From contig CAICTM010001409.1 of the NCBI GenBank assembly GCA_903772945.1, forward strand, positions 1 through 29,891: 29,891 nucleotides of DNA, written 5' to 3'. The translations under genes were made by a program, and so were the position numbers. This document shows, one piece after another, positions 1-10,199 of this stretch. How positions within the stretch are numbered: position 1 is the first letter of the stretch; the number at the start of each line of letters is the position of its first letter. This DNA comes from Seminavis robusta (Eukaryota; Bacillariophyta; Bacillariophyceae; Naviculales; Naviculaceae). Below the pieces are notes generated by a model. That model worked only from the letters and a program-made list of their open reading frames with translations, was not told the origin of the DNA and searched no databases.

Positions 1-1125
1 CCTCTGATGCCTTTGAAGCCAGCTACATGTCGAATGAACCCATATACTACACTCTGGGCCTTCTTGTTGTCTTCATGCTGACATCAGGGTGCTTCGTTAT
101 GTATGACTATTGTGTTGAGCGCCGGCAAAGGAAGGTTATGCAGTCTGCACAGCAATCTGGGGCTGTTGTGGCATCTCTTTTCCCTGAGGCAGTACGCGAG
201 AAGCTGTATGAAGAGCTGCGCCAAGAGAAGGTTGCTAAAGAGGAAGAAGCCAACAAGAAAAGTCAGCTTTTGGATGCTAACAAAGCACCACAAGAACAAC
301 GAATGTCCTCATTTGACCTAGCTACCAAGAGCTCTGTCAATGCTCATTTGTATCCTGACTGCACATTGTTTTTTGCTGACATTGCCGGATTCACACATTG
401 GAGCTCAAGCAAGTCACCAGAAGATGTCTTTGATCTTCTTGAGAGCATCTATGGAGCATTTGATGCAAGTGCTAGGCGTCGTTCAGTCTTCAAGATTGAG
501 ACCATCGGAGATTGTTATGTAGCAGCTACAGGCATCCCGCGTTTGCAGAAGGACCATGCAGTGAGGATGGCAAAGTTCGCCAGTGATTGTTTGACTATAT
601 TCCAAAACCTTGTCCGAGATGAGCTATCCAATAGGCTAGGTGAAGACACTGCTGAACTTGGCCTTCGGGTGGGCCTCCACAGTGGAAGTGTAACCGCTGG
701 TGTCTTGCGTGGAGAAAAGGCCAGATTCCAAGGTATGTCACTAGGAAAACAAGCTTCTTCTTTGCCTTGGTGTCATTTTCACTAACCACAACCATTCTGG
801 GCTATAGTAGCTATTAGGGGATGCAGTCAACACTGCTGCTCCATGTGAATCCACTGGTACACCCAACCGAATCCAGGTCACGGAGGCAACGGCAACCTTG
901 ATTAGAGCTTCAGGGCGAGGAAAATTGTTGACGGCTAGAGAAGACCTTGTTGAAGCCAAAGGCAAGGGCAAACTGCAGACATACTGGCTGAACACTTTTA
1001 ACTATGATGCCACATCTGTAATTACCGATGTCACCAACCAGTCACGAGATTTGTCTGGAGATGAAATGGAAACAGCACCCATTGACAGTACACAGAAACC
1101 TATTCAAACAGATTTGGAGTGCTAG
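1..1125 (+). CDS. Receptor-type class III nucleotide cyclase, copy A (5' end outside window)
   Basis: This is the C-terminal half of a membrane cyclase that makes cGMP or cAMP from the nucleoside triphosphate. The frame is open from base 3. Exon bases run to 732, a GTATGT...TTAG intron occupies 733-817, and the last exon runs 818-1125 (TAG). In order it encodes a membrane helix (PIYYTLGLLVVFMLTSGCF), a basic/coiled linker (VERRQRKVM...), and a cyclase domain. The metal-binding Asp codons are at 378-380 (FADIAGFT) and 510-512 (IGDCY). The purine-selecting position is Glu (KIETIG, 498-500), as in guanylate cyclases. Two things are wrong. The FGDTVN strand has lost two residues, with GDAVN directly after RFQ. 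The transition-state Arg of the NxxxR pair is Pro (CCA, 841-843), while copy B has CGA. It is probably catalytically dead or impaired. The upstream ectodomain is not in the window. Family assignment is firm; activity is inference. Confidence 0.85.
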
Positions 1126-1213
1126 TTTGGATGTCCTGTGCGCATTGATTAAATATATAAATTGCATTGTAGCTCCTTTCTTGGGCCCAGCGCTTTCTGA
1201 CATGCTGACTTAT

Positions 1214-1231
1214 CCCCCCCCCCCCCTCCCC
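1214..1231 (+). repeat. Poly-C tract downstream of cyclase copy A
   Basis: Thirteen C, one T, then four C. The matching place in copy B (about 7575) has only a short C run, so the tract expanded in copy A. Length may be unreliable in sequencing. Confidence 0.8.
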
Positions 1232-1345
1232 GACCAAACCAAATTGTACTTGCTTGCACTTTTGCTCCTCTACGAAAGTAGTACGGGATCCTCCAGGTAT
1301 GTTTGTGGGCCCGGAAGGCTTATTCGTCACTTGTACTGATGCTGA

Positions 1346-4300
1346 AGCAAGTGGCACCTCGACTGTATCTGGTTGCCCTTAGAAGGTACGATCTCTCGGT
1401 GCTGCTTCTGTTTTGCTTAGATGACAGTTCCAAGCACGTTTTGCCTCCGAAAATTCATTTAGCCCCCCGTATGGGAATAGCTAGAATAGCAATATTGTTT
1501 GGTACGACGTCTTACATGTTCCTCCAACATTACAAGGAAGAACCAAACAACTAACCAAGCAAAGGAAAAGGGCTTGTCACAACACGAAAAGGACAAAGCG
1601 ACTTCAAGGAATGAGGATCTAAAAAACAACGATTGCAACTGAGAGTGCAAGACAAGCTAAAAGGACCAACAGCGCATGAAAAAAGCGCAAGAAACCAAGC
1701 TATCATACGAGGAGTGAGCCCAGAGCACGAACATACACGACGGCTTTTGGAGCTGTGGAACAGCCATGGTGCAACAGGAACCAAGCTACCGGTACGAAAA
1801 CGAACAAAGGAATGGAGTTGGATATCAACCCCAACAGAGAACAGCGCTACGAGGTACCGGTGAGAGGAATCGGAGCGACCAAGGCTAATGTACTGTACTG
1901 GTACGCACGGAGCAGAGAGGATACTGCCGTCGTACGAGGCCCACTTGAGCGACACCGAGTGTCAACCGGACAAGGAACTAGCTAGATGACAAGTTCCAAC
2001 AGGAATGATCAATCAGAAGAGACAGCGAAACTCTGCAGAGATGCTTCTGTGGGAGGTCCTATCCTCATCCTCATCCTCAAATAGCCGATCTGCCTGAGGT
2101 GCGGCGGAAGCACGACTGAGGACTCGCACCATCAACAAGCTGAATTACCAGCGAGGTTCCTCGATGACAAGAGGAGCTACAATGAGGCTATCACACAGGA
2201 AGCTGTGCTTTGAACAGTGTCGTAACAGGTCCAACAACAACGAATAACAGGAAACGCCGAGGAAAGAAGATTCATCCATCGGCAAAGCAGTGAATTCGAG
2301 TGAATTTGCGAGAAGAAGAGTTGGCAGTCAACGGAGCGGTCGATCGAACGACGACCACTGCTGCTACCAACAACGAACCACCGCTCCTACTAAGGCTATC
2401 GGTCGTTGATACTGGTAGTAACAACAACATCAGCAGAAGAACAAGGCAAGAGAATCGCTTTGTGGAGAAGGCGAGAAGGTGAATCTTTGCTTTGTGTGAG
2501 CCCTGTAGCAAGAACAGCAGCTGTTCGGTGACCCCAGCCAGCCACTTTGAATGAAAGAAAGCCAAAGGTATCTTTCCGTCGCGAAAAAGTATCTTTGAAG
2601 GAGTCCACGGTATTCTCTTGCTTTTATCTAGACTCGGTATCAACGACCGCGGCTTGTTGTTAATCTAGCAGTAGCAGCGGTCGATGGCTGCCGCCGACCG
2701 AAGGGTGGTGGCAAGAAAACTCTTTCGTTTGTTGGAACGTGCAGCGTCGAAATAACAGATAGGTTCCTGCAGGCTCCTGCAATCCAGCCACCGTAAGCCA
2801 ACCACAATCAGTCGACACCACGAGCAGCCATATGTCAGCATCGTCGTGTCGTCACTCTCATCGCGGAGCGAAATAACTCGACTCGACTCCGCCGTTGTTT
2901 TTCTGCTGGCATCTCTCTCCTCCAGTCGCAACCTCAGAGTCGAGTCAACAGTCGACTTCATAAGCAGCCATCGTCGTCGTTGTCGTCGTGCCATTCCATT
3001 GTATTACGACGATCCAAGAAACAAGTAGAGACTCCTCACATCGTGGAGCGGCGAGATAAAGCGGTAACAGCTGCTCAACAGCAGCCAAAGGCTCCTTTCA
3101 AACCTTCGGAGCTCTCGACTACTGACACCCTTGCTTTGAGGCCCGATATGCTTCCGTAGCATATCTAGTACGCACTTCCCAAACAACTGAAGAACTGAAG
3201 GAAGAAGGAAGGAAGGCCATTGCCCCAACCTGGGTCTGGGTCAGGATCTGGGTCGCCTGCAATTGCTTTCACCATTCATATAAATTTTGACGTGTTTGAA
3301 TGCAAGAAGAAACAGGTCCTGAACAGCTTCCTGAACTAAAGGAGATAGGAAACGCTTCATCGAATCCATGAACTGTGTGTGTGCCTTGTATCTTGTATCC
3401 TGAGTACAGGGCACCAATACTATGTACCAGTGGTACCGGTACATGTACACTGTACTGTACCAGTCCAAGAAGGTACACGTACGACTGTAGGAGGCTGGTA
3501 CTGTAAATGGTTCCTCATCGAATCCATGACCTGAGAGTGTCATAGGCAGATAAGCAGAGACGCGCCTTTTAAACCCTGCACACAGCACAGCAACAATGTA
3601 TGTTACAAAGAGTACCAGTCTAGTGACCTGGCAGCTGCCTACCGCGTACCGGTTCTCCGGTATTGGTGCTGTGGTACAAATATCTTATCGTACCGTACCA
3701 AGGTACGACTGTACGACTGAAGTGTCCAACTACTCTAGCTAGTCTATATAGCTTCTTTTATAGGGCATCGCCTTTTGTTCTTTGTTCCTGCGTGATGTAT
3801 TCGGCTGACCCTTTTACTAAACGGCGATAACCAGTACTAGTAGTAACGACAGTGGTAAACAGTGGTACCAGTACTCGTACTCAAGAGAGACATTGGTGGA
3901 CGATGGTGAAATTTACCACATACCACCTCTAGCAGTTTGCTGCATGGCTAAAAGCAGCGGTGGGTATGGGATATGGGAGGCATTGATTCCATCCCAAGCT
4001 TTCTCGCTTGCAAAAGCTTTGTAACCATGGCGGATTCTCTGTTCGATACTCTAGCTAACTAGCTGGCCAGTAGTCTGGCTTTGGCTTGTAGTAGCTACTG
4101 GAGACAGGAGTAGAATCTGCCAGGTCACTCACATTGGTCCTGTGCTCTGTTTTGGGTTCAAGCAGTCGCGTCTTATCTGGTTTGAAAGCACGAGGCTTTT
4201 TGAACCCTGCACAGCAACAATTCGAGTGACCTGAAGCAACAACAAATTAATGGAAAAGTGGACCGGTACTACTGCAGAATAGAGTGGGGTCTCGACAGAT

Positions 4301-5076
4301 GCCTCCGACTCGTCACTCGCTACTCGCTGCAGTCTCGCTACAGAGCTGCGGTTTAGGGTAGCGGCACGGTGGACAGTCGTACTCAGAGTAGCCTTAAAAT
4401 AGAATTCTGTTTATCGCTACAGAGCTGCTACTGGAGTACAGAGGAATATCAGCAGATTCCACCCGTCTTGTCGTCCTGATATCCATAATCCATAGTTTAG
4501 TCAGCAATCAATAATTCATACTCCCTGTACCGGTACGCGAGACATGTAACCATGCAATAACTCCTCTTTTTAATCAAAGAGGCATTGGTCTTTATTCTGC
4601 GTGACCTGCAGTAACTGAATTGGTAACCGGTACCGTACGCGGCTGACCATTAATCAGTCGGGTACAGTAGTCCAGTGCAAAGAATAAGAAGGCAACATTT
4701 GACTTTGGTCACTGGTCATACTACATACATGTACGGGTAGATCATACATGTACTGGTAAACCTCAGACAAACTTTCGAAGTTCGTTTCATCGCTTGAGCT
4801 ATCCTGCATTGTTTCTCAACCTCATAGATACTGTTGCCTCTGTTGTGGTTGTCGCCTTCGTCTTTTCGAATCTTCCAAGGGCAGAGCCGCCCTCCATTCT
4901 ATTTCTTATCCTATCAGTAACCATTGGGTGAGTATCGCAGAGTTCATGGCGTCGTTGTTGCCACAAGAGCAGTGCTGAAGGTGCCATCGGCGCTTTCGAT
5001 TCTTTGGCTGGTCAATCATCCAACCTTATTGTTTGCTCCTTTGCTCAACTGCTTTCATACACCAGTCTCCAGCAGC
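1346..5076. other. Gene-poor spacer between the cyclase copies
   Basis: No open frame here has recognisable domains or protein-like composition. The DNA holds simple-sequence patches (CATCCT near 2055-2080, GTCGTC near 2970-2990), many GTAC and ACCGGT palindromes (3430-3480, 3640-3720, 4530, 4630), and small local repeats such as CATCGAATCCATGA at about 3358 and 3515. The last few hundred bases must hold the promoter and 5' leader of copy B; no clear TATA box was seen. Confidence 0.6.
4364..4395 (+). repeat. Dispersed 32-bp repeat, copy 1
   Basis: Identical over 32 bases to 12748-12779, from GCACGGTGGACAG to AGTAGCCTT. Both copies are followed by an A/T-rich stretch containing GAATTCT, so the homology is somewhat longer but imperfect. 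Confidence 0.85.
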
Positions 5077-7414
5077 ATGGCTGAACGAAAGATGGATATC
5101 CCTCCCTCCTTTGAGGATGAAGACTGCATGTCGGTTGCAGATTCACACTTTTCTCGCAACTCCGGACGCTCAAGTACTCATGGAGACCAGGCCTTAGAAC
5201 TTGCAATGGCCGAGAACCGAGCTGTGGGTGTCTTGAAGATGATGGTGTTCTTCCTCTTGGCTTCTGTAGCCTTGGTGGTGTGTCTGCTAGCATACTTCTT
5301 TATCCATTCAAGTTTGCAGAATGATTTTGAGTCAGACTTTCGTGACTTGGGCGACAAACTTGTGCGCGGGTTTGAGACGAGTGTACACCAGAGCTTTGCT
5401 GTTCTTGGCAATATTGCAATGGACGTGACAGCTTATGCCAAGAACCAAAACCAAAGCTTTCCTTTTGTTACACTGCCTGACTTTGGGTTGCGCGTGGGAG
5501 CCTTGGCACGTATTGCTGGCTTGATGAAGGTGGCCACCTTCCCTTTGGTGCAAGAATCGGAAAGAGAAGCGTATGAAGCCTACACCGTGGCTAACCAGGG
5601 CTGGAAAGCCGAATCCTGTGCTGGGGAACGCGGTATTGCAACAGAAGAGTTGGGCCCTCTTCCTCCCATTTCTCCGGTTATTCTCAACATGACCCGCCAA
5701 CCTTCTGTAGATGAAGGACCTTACTTCCCATTTTGGCAACTCTACCCTTGCAATCCATTGCCTACTCAGAACACTGACCTTTATCATTTACCCCACTACT
5801 TTGGCCCTATGAGTCACGCATTGTACAACCATGAACCAGCCATGCCACCCAGCATTGGCTATTGGGACAATCCCAATTCAACAGATTGGCGTTTGAAGTA
5901 CTTCCGCAACATGGATACGGTTGATTATCAAGATGACCCTCTTGTGGCTGCTTTTATCCTGGTAAGTTTGTCTGGTGCTAGCATCATCCCATTGATTTGG
6001 CCTGGCAGTTATCTTTCATAAGTTGCTCAGTCTTTGATGAGTTGTATGCCCCCGGAGAAGAAGGTGCCACGGTGAAGGCTGTACTGTTAGGAGGTATCTA
6101 TTGGAGAGACCAGTTTCAACGAATCCTACCAAATGGTGACAATGGTGTAGTGGTCGTCTTGGAAAATACATGTGACCAAGTGTTTACCTATCAAGTTGAT
6201 GGGCAGGATGCGGCATTCCTGGGTCCAGGAGATCTGCATGACCCCAAGTACAACTATCTTGAAGTGAGCCTTGACGTCATGGTCAATGACCAAAGTGGAA
6301 AGAACCTATGCATACCTATGCCGGAGTGTGTCAGTACAGGATTCGGGCATACCCCTCTGATGCCTTTGAAGCCAGCTACATGTTGAATGAACCCATATAC
6401 TACACTCTGGGCCTTCTTGTTGTCTTCATGCTGACATCAGGGTGCTTCGTTATGTATGACTATTGTGTTGAGCGCCGGCAAAGGAAGGTTATGCAGTCTG
6501 CACAGCAATCTGGGGCTGTTGTGGCATCTCTTTTCCCTGAGGCAGTACGCGAGAAGCTGTATGAAGAGCTGCGCCAAGAGAAGGTTGCTAAAGAGGAAGA
6601 AGCCAACAAGAAAAGTCAGCTTTTGGATGCTAACAAAGCACCACAAGAACAACGAATGTCCTCATTTGACCTAGCTACCAAGAGCTCTGTCAATGCTCAT
6701 TTGTATCCTGACTGCACATTGTTTTTTGCTGACATTGCCGGATTCACACATTGGAGCTCAAGCAAGTCACCAGAAGATGTCTTTGATCTTCTTGAGAGCA
6801 TCTATGGAGCATTTGATGCAAGTGCTAGGCGTCGTTCAGTCTTCAAGATTGAGACCATCGGAGATTGTTATGTAGCAGCTACAGGCATCCCGCGTTTGCA
6901 GAAGGACCATGCAGTGAGGATGGCAAAGTTCGCCAGTGATTGTTTGACTATATTCCAAAACCTTGTCCGAGATGAGCTATCCAATAGGCTAGGTGAAGAC
7001 ACTGCTGAACTTGGCCTTCGGGTGGGCCTCCACAGTGGAAGTGTAACCGCTGGTGTCTTGCGTGGAGAAAAGGCTAGGTTCCAAGGTATGTCATTATGTG
7101 TGCATCCTTGTCCTTTGCTTTTGGTGATGCGGTGATCTAATTGAAACTTCATGCTATTAGTTTTTGGAGATACAGTCAACACTACTGCTCGATGTGAATC
7201 CACTGGTGCACCGAGTCGAATCCAGGTCACTGAGGCAACAGCAACTTTGATTAGAGCAGCAGGGCGAGGAAACTGGTTGACGGCTAGAGAAGACCTTGTT
7301 GAAGCCAAAGGCAAGGGGAAACTTCAAACCTACTGGCTGAGCACTGTTAACTCTGATGCCACATCGGGGGTCATTACCGATGGCGAACCAGTCACAAGAT
7401 TTGTCTGGAGATGA
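5077..7414 (+). CDS. Receptor-type class III nucleotide cyclase, copy B (frame disrupted)
   Basis: The start is the first in-frame ATG (MAERKMD), at 5077. Exons are 5077-5961, 6009-7085 and 7161-7414; the introns are only 47 and 75 bp. The order is: acidic cytosolic N-terminus, first membrane helix (residues ~54-76), ~340-residue extracellular region, second helix (after base ~6380), linker, then cyclase domain. Catalytic Asp codons (6731-6733, 6863-6865), selector Glu and the Asn/Arg pair (7178-7180, 7190-7192) are all present. The second purine-contact position is Gln (RFQVFGDTVN), not the Cys of animal guanylate cyclases, so cGMP versus cAMP is unsettled. The frame breaks at a GTGTGT run (6326-6331). 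Upstream frame ends at 6386 and the cyclase frame is closed upstream by TGA at 6287, so a 2-base excess explains it. A second 2-base loss near 7380-7395 changes the C-terminus, which ends at 7414 instead of the copy-A-like stop at 7475. It is a recent pseudogene, or the indels are assembly errors. Confidence 0.82.
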
Positions 7415-7690
7415 AATGGAAACTGCGCTCATTGACAGTGCACAGGAACCTCTTCAAACAGATTTGGAGTGCTAGTTTGGATGACGTACACATACATACT
7501 GACTATTGAATTAAAGAAATTGCATTGTAGCTCCTTTCTTGGGCCCAGCCCTTCCCGGCATGCTGACTTATCAAGTCCCCCTGCACCGGTAAGGTTACCG
7601 GCACTCTTGCGCCTATACAAAAGTAGTTCGGTATCCTACCAGTATCGGTATGGTGGCCGGGAAGACTAACCCGTCGCTTGTACTCTTGAA
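6354..7690 (+). repeat. Cyclase-bearing duplicated segment, copy B
   Basis: Partner of 1-1345 in the same orientation, offset 6353 bases over the near-identical part. Downstream of the stop the shared flank includes TTGCATTGTAGCTCCTTTCT and a cytosine-rich stretch. Shared sequence fades out near 7690. Confidence 0.9.
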
Positions 7691-8027
7691 GTTGCCATTG
7701 CGGTCGGTGAGTCCGCTGATCAAGGGAAAGCGGTGCTACATGCCAGTACGGTAATGGCAAGCGGGAAGATCCATCGAAAGTGTTTACTGCCAATGAATCG
7801 AAATTGATTGCTTTTTGGTGACCGTGTCCTCAAAGCAAATAAACGAAAGCCTCAAATACGTACTATTTAATAAGTAACTTGTCCTCGCCCCAGCTAGAGT
7901 GCATGCACATGATGTACACCATGTAGTTTTAAAGAGCTATTGGAAGGCAGCTATGCCATTCATGAAGACCGATCGAAACCCTACTAACTTGCTGGCTGTT
8001 CCTCGGGAAGCGCACCTTTAGCCATGT
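7415..8027. other. Convergent intergenic region after cyclase copy B
   Basis: The first ~275 bases are the duplicated 3' flank shared with copy A, including the old stop position at 7473-7475. The rest (7690-8027) lies between two convergent 3' ends and shows no protein-like frame or RNA gene. Poly(A) signals of both neighbours are expected here but no diagnostic motif was found. Confidence 0.5.
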
Positions 8028-9818
8028 TCAGGCAGAACGTCCCACCTGAGCGTCGGGATGGCGACGGGATGCAACCGCCAGGAGCTCCATTGCAGTCGTT
8101 GTAGCTGTTTTCATGGACCCAATTTGCTTTCTTGGAATGCCGCGGGCCAGCGACCTACGAGACGAGGTTGTCCTGGTACTAGAATCCATCAATGGCTCTC
8201 CCTCAGGAGTCTCCTCGACGTTGTCTTCATGTGGCTGCGGGGAGTGATGTGGCGGCGGAGGACAGCGGTCGTAGATCATCCTCGTATTGCTCCTGGAAGA
8301 ACCCGAGCTGAATCGAGTGAATGCGGACCCCTTGGTGGTGGCAGAAGATGATGATGCGAGCCATCCTGCTCCGGTGGAAGCGCGGCGCTGGTATTTCTTG
8401 TGTGAAGAAGTGCAATCTTCTGGATTCGGCTTCGATTGTCTTCTTGGCAAACACGAGGTCCTGACGGAAAAGTCCAGCGATCCTCTTCTCTGCAACATTG
8501 GAGGAGAAAAGAACGAGTCCTCTTCATCGCCGCCACCACGACCAGGAGAGACACAAGATTGCTGGAATTCCAGAGAGACCCTTCGAGGCATCCGGCCTCC
8601 GCTGTTCCGCCTATTATTATTACGAAACGAGGAAGACGATTGTCCTCCGATACTGCCAGTGGAGAACTGGAGCGAGACCCGTCTTGGCACTCTGGATTTC
8701 TCTTGAATGGTAGAGCCATCGTCATTGTCGTACTCCAGCGAGACCCGAGACGGCAAGCGAGAACGCGAATCTAAAAGGTCGCTGGCCGCCGCTGCCAAGT
8801 CTTGGAGGGCTTTGTAGTGGCTGTTGTTGTGATGCTGCTGTTGGTGGTGATGGTGATCCGATCTCGAGGTTATCATTGTGCGCTTCGCGTCGTCATTGTC
8901 GTGCTGCCCGGGCATCGACAAGCGCTGGGGCGTCTTGCCAATGGAGAGCCGTCTCATGGTACGGTTGGTGGTGGATGCATGTCCTACGGAGCCTTGGAGA
9001 GAACTGCGTTGACTCATCATACTCAGACGACGAGTCATCTGATGACTGTTGGATGTCTGAGAGCGCTGGAACGGTGGTGGCGTTGGTGGAGGAGGAGGAA
9101 CCGCACATGAGTTTACTCTCTCCCATTCCTCTTCTTCTCTCCAGAAGGACGAATTCGATGTGGTGGCACTGCTAGCAGTCGATCGACGATGAGAGCTCAT
9201 GGACTGCCGACGAGTGGATACAGCGGAAGCCCTGCGGCTTCGAATGGGACGTCCTTGAGAAAGCGCTGCTGCTGCTGCTGCCGAGAGCACGGAGGGTTCA
9301 TCGTCGTATCCCAACTGAGCTCTGCTGGGAAGCTCTGCGGGATTGAAAACGTCGTCGTCAACAGCATCATAACCGAGCTGTTGCTGCTGCTGTTGCTCAT
9401 CTGGACTGGTGGGGATACCTTGTTGGCGGCGAAAGCTGCTGGGAATGGTATGTTCCGGAATGTCCTCGTCATAGTACCCCAGCTCGGACACATCCAGAGG
9501 ATGACGCAACAAAGTCCCTTCGAGCTTTCCTTGGGAAGGATCGTCTTCCTCAAGATGAGCAATGGATTCGTTAGTCGCAGCAGTCAAGAGCCTCGGACTG
9601 AACGTATCTTCTTCTGCTACCAGTGGCTTCTGATCTCCACTGCCTCCATTGTCATCGTCGCAACGACATCCGCAACAGTCACACCCTTCCTCTTCTCCCT
9701 TGGGAGTCTCAGCACTAGTAGAAGGGTTCGGAATGGTAATCTCAAACCCGAGCTTGGAAAGATCAATGCGTTCCTCTGCTTCATCCATTCTCTCAGCAGC
9801 AGCATCCATTGTTGTCAT
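8028..9818 (-). CDS. Low-complexity protein with RRxS phosphosite array and LGY motifs
   Basis: I do not recognise a named family. The start is the first in-frame ATG (MTTMDAAAERMDE), giving 596 residues; the frame is open to about 9926 but only by non-ATG codons. An N-terminal acidic part contains four LG(F/Y) motifs (residues ~23, 113, 148, 169), the later ones followed by acidic D/E residues. There is also a cysteine knot-like cluster, CDCCGCRC (~46-53). The C-terminal two thirds is Ser/Arg-rich and disordered, with eleven R-R-x-S/T sites between ~195 and ~481. Several sit in a repeated (V/M)PRR(V)SL(E/Q)F context. This matches the consensus of basophilic AGC kinases such as PKA and PKG. 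Poly-Q, poly-H and poly-P runs are present. It is convergent with the cyclase gene. Possible roles are a signalling scaffold or kinase substrate; both are inference. The long frame, with ordered motifs on this strand only, argues that it is real. Confidence 0.7.
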   Translation of the reverse strand: MTTMDAAAERMDEAEERIDLSKLGFEITIPNPSTSAETPKGEEEGCDCCGCRCDDDNGGSGDQKPLVAEEDTFSPRLLTAATNESIAHLEEDDPSQGKLEGTLLRHPLDVSELGYYDEDIPEHTIPSSFRRQQGIPTSPDEQQQQQQLGYDAVDDDVFNPAELPSRAQLGYDDEPSVLSAAAAAALSQGRPIRSRRASAVSTRRQSMSSHRRSTASSATTSNSSFWREEEEWERVNSCAVPPPPPTPPPFQRSQTSNSHQMTRRLSMMSQRSSLQGSVGHASTTNRTMRRLSIGKTPQRLSMPGQHDNDDAKRTMITSRSDHHHHQQQHHNNSHYKALQDLAAAASDLLDSRSRLPSRVSLEYDNDDGSTIQEKSRVPRRVSLQFSTGSIGGQSSSSFRNNNRRNSGGRMPRRVSLEFQQSCVSPGRGGGDEEDSFFSPPMLQRRGSLDFSVRTSCLPRRQSKPNPEDCTSSHKKYQRRASTGAGWLASSSSATTKGSAFTRFSSGSSRSNTRMIYDRCPPPPHHSPQPHEDNVEETPEGEPLMDSSTRTTSSRRSLARGIPRKQIGSMKTATTTAMELLAVASRRHPDAQVGRSA

Positions 9819-10165
9819 ACTGGTATGGTATGGCCTCAGTACAATAATGGACTGGGTTGGGTGGTTTCTCAACACTTTCTGCTGGGCTGTTGATGATATT
9901 TTGTTTGTAATAAGAAACGGCAGCACTAGTAAAAAGACGAGGACTTTTGATAGAAACTCAGGTATCCAAACTTCCTCGATGGTTGATAGAACTCACAACA
10001 AGTCCTTCTTTTGGGCTGGAGTCTGGGTGGCTTTATGCCGCTACAAATCCTCCACCAACTCTTCCTGATGCTGCGAAGAATCCGGGAGCTTCAATGCATC
10101 CGAAGAGTTGCCGTGCTTCGTGCTACCATGTCAATGTGACCTTGGGCATTGAGCAGTTAGAGTCC

Positions 10166-10199
10166 GAATCTCTAACTTGAATCTCTAACTTAGAGATTC
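10166..10199. repeat. Tandem 13-mer ending in a perfect hairpin
   Basis: GAATCTCTAACTT occurs twice head to tail (10166-10178, 10179-10191). The second copy continues into TAGAGATTC, so 10179-10199 is a 10-bp inverted repeat around one base. An upstream GTTAGAG (10156-10162) can also pair with CTCTAAC. It could be a transcription end or a small element end; function unknown. Confidence 0.75.

Larger units (their letters stand above)
1..1345 (+). repeat. Cyclase-bearing duplicated segment, copy A
   Basis: Bases 1-719 match 6354-7072 almost perfectly; the one difference I see is at base 30. Similarity continues, much weaker and with indels, through the intron, last exon and 3' flank to about 1345. 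The left limit lies outside the window. Confidence 0.9.

Noticed and set aside
6323..6340. A 14-base intron (GTGTGTCAGTACAG) as the cause of the copy B frame change
   Set aside because: Far shorter than any intron here (minimum 47 bp); a 2-base indel in the GT run is simpler.
9189..9893. Plus-strand open frame of 234 codons
   Set aside because: Lies antisense inside the RRxS protein gene; its Leu/Cys-rich runs are the mirror of CAG/poly-Q and Ser codons.
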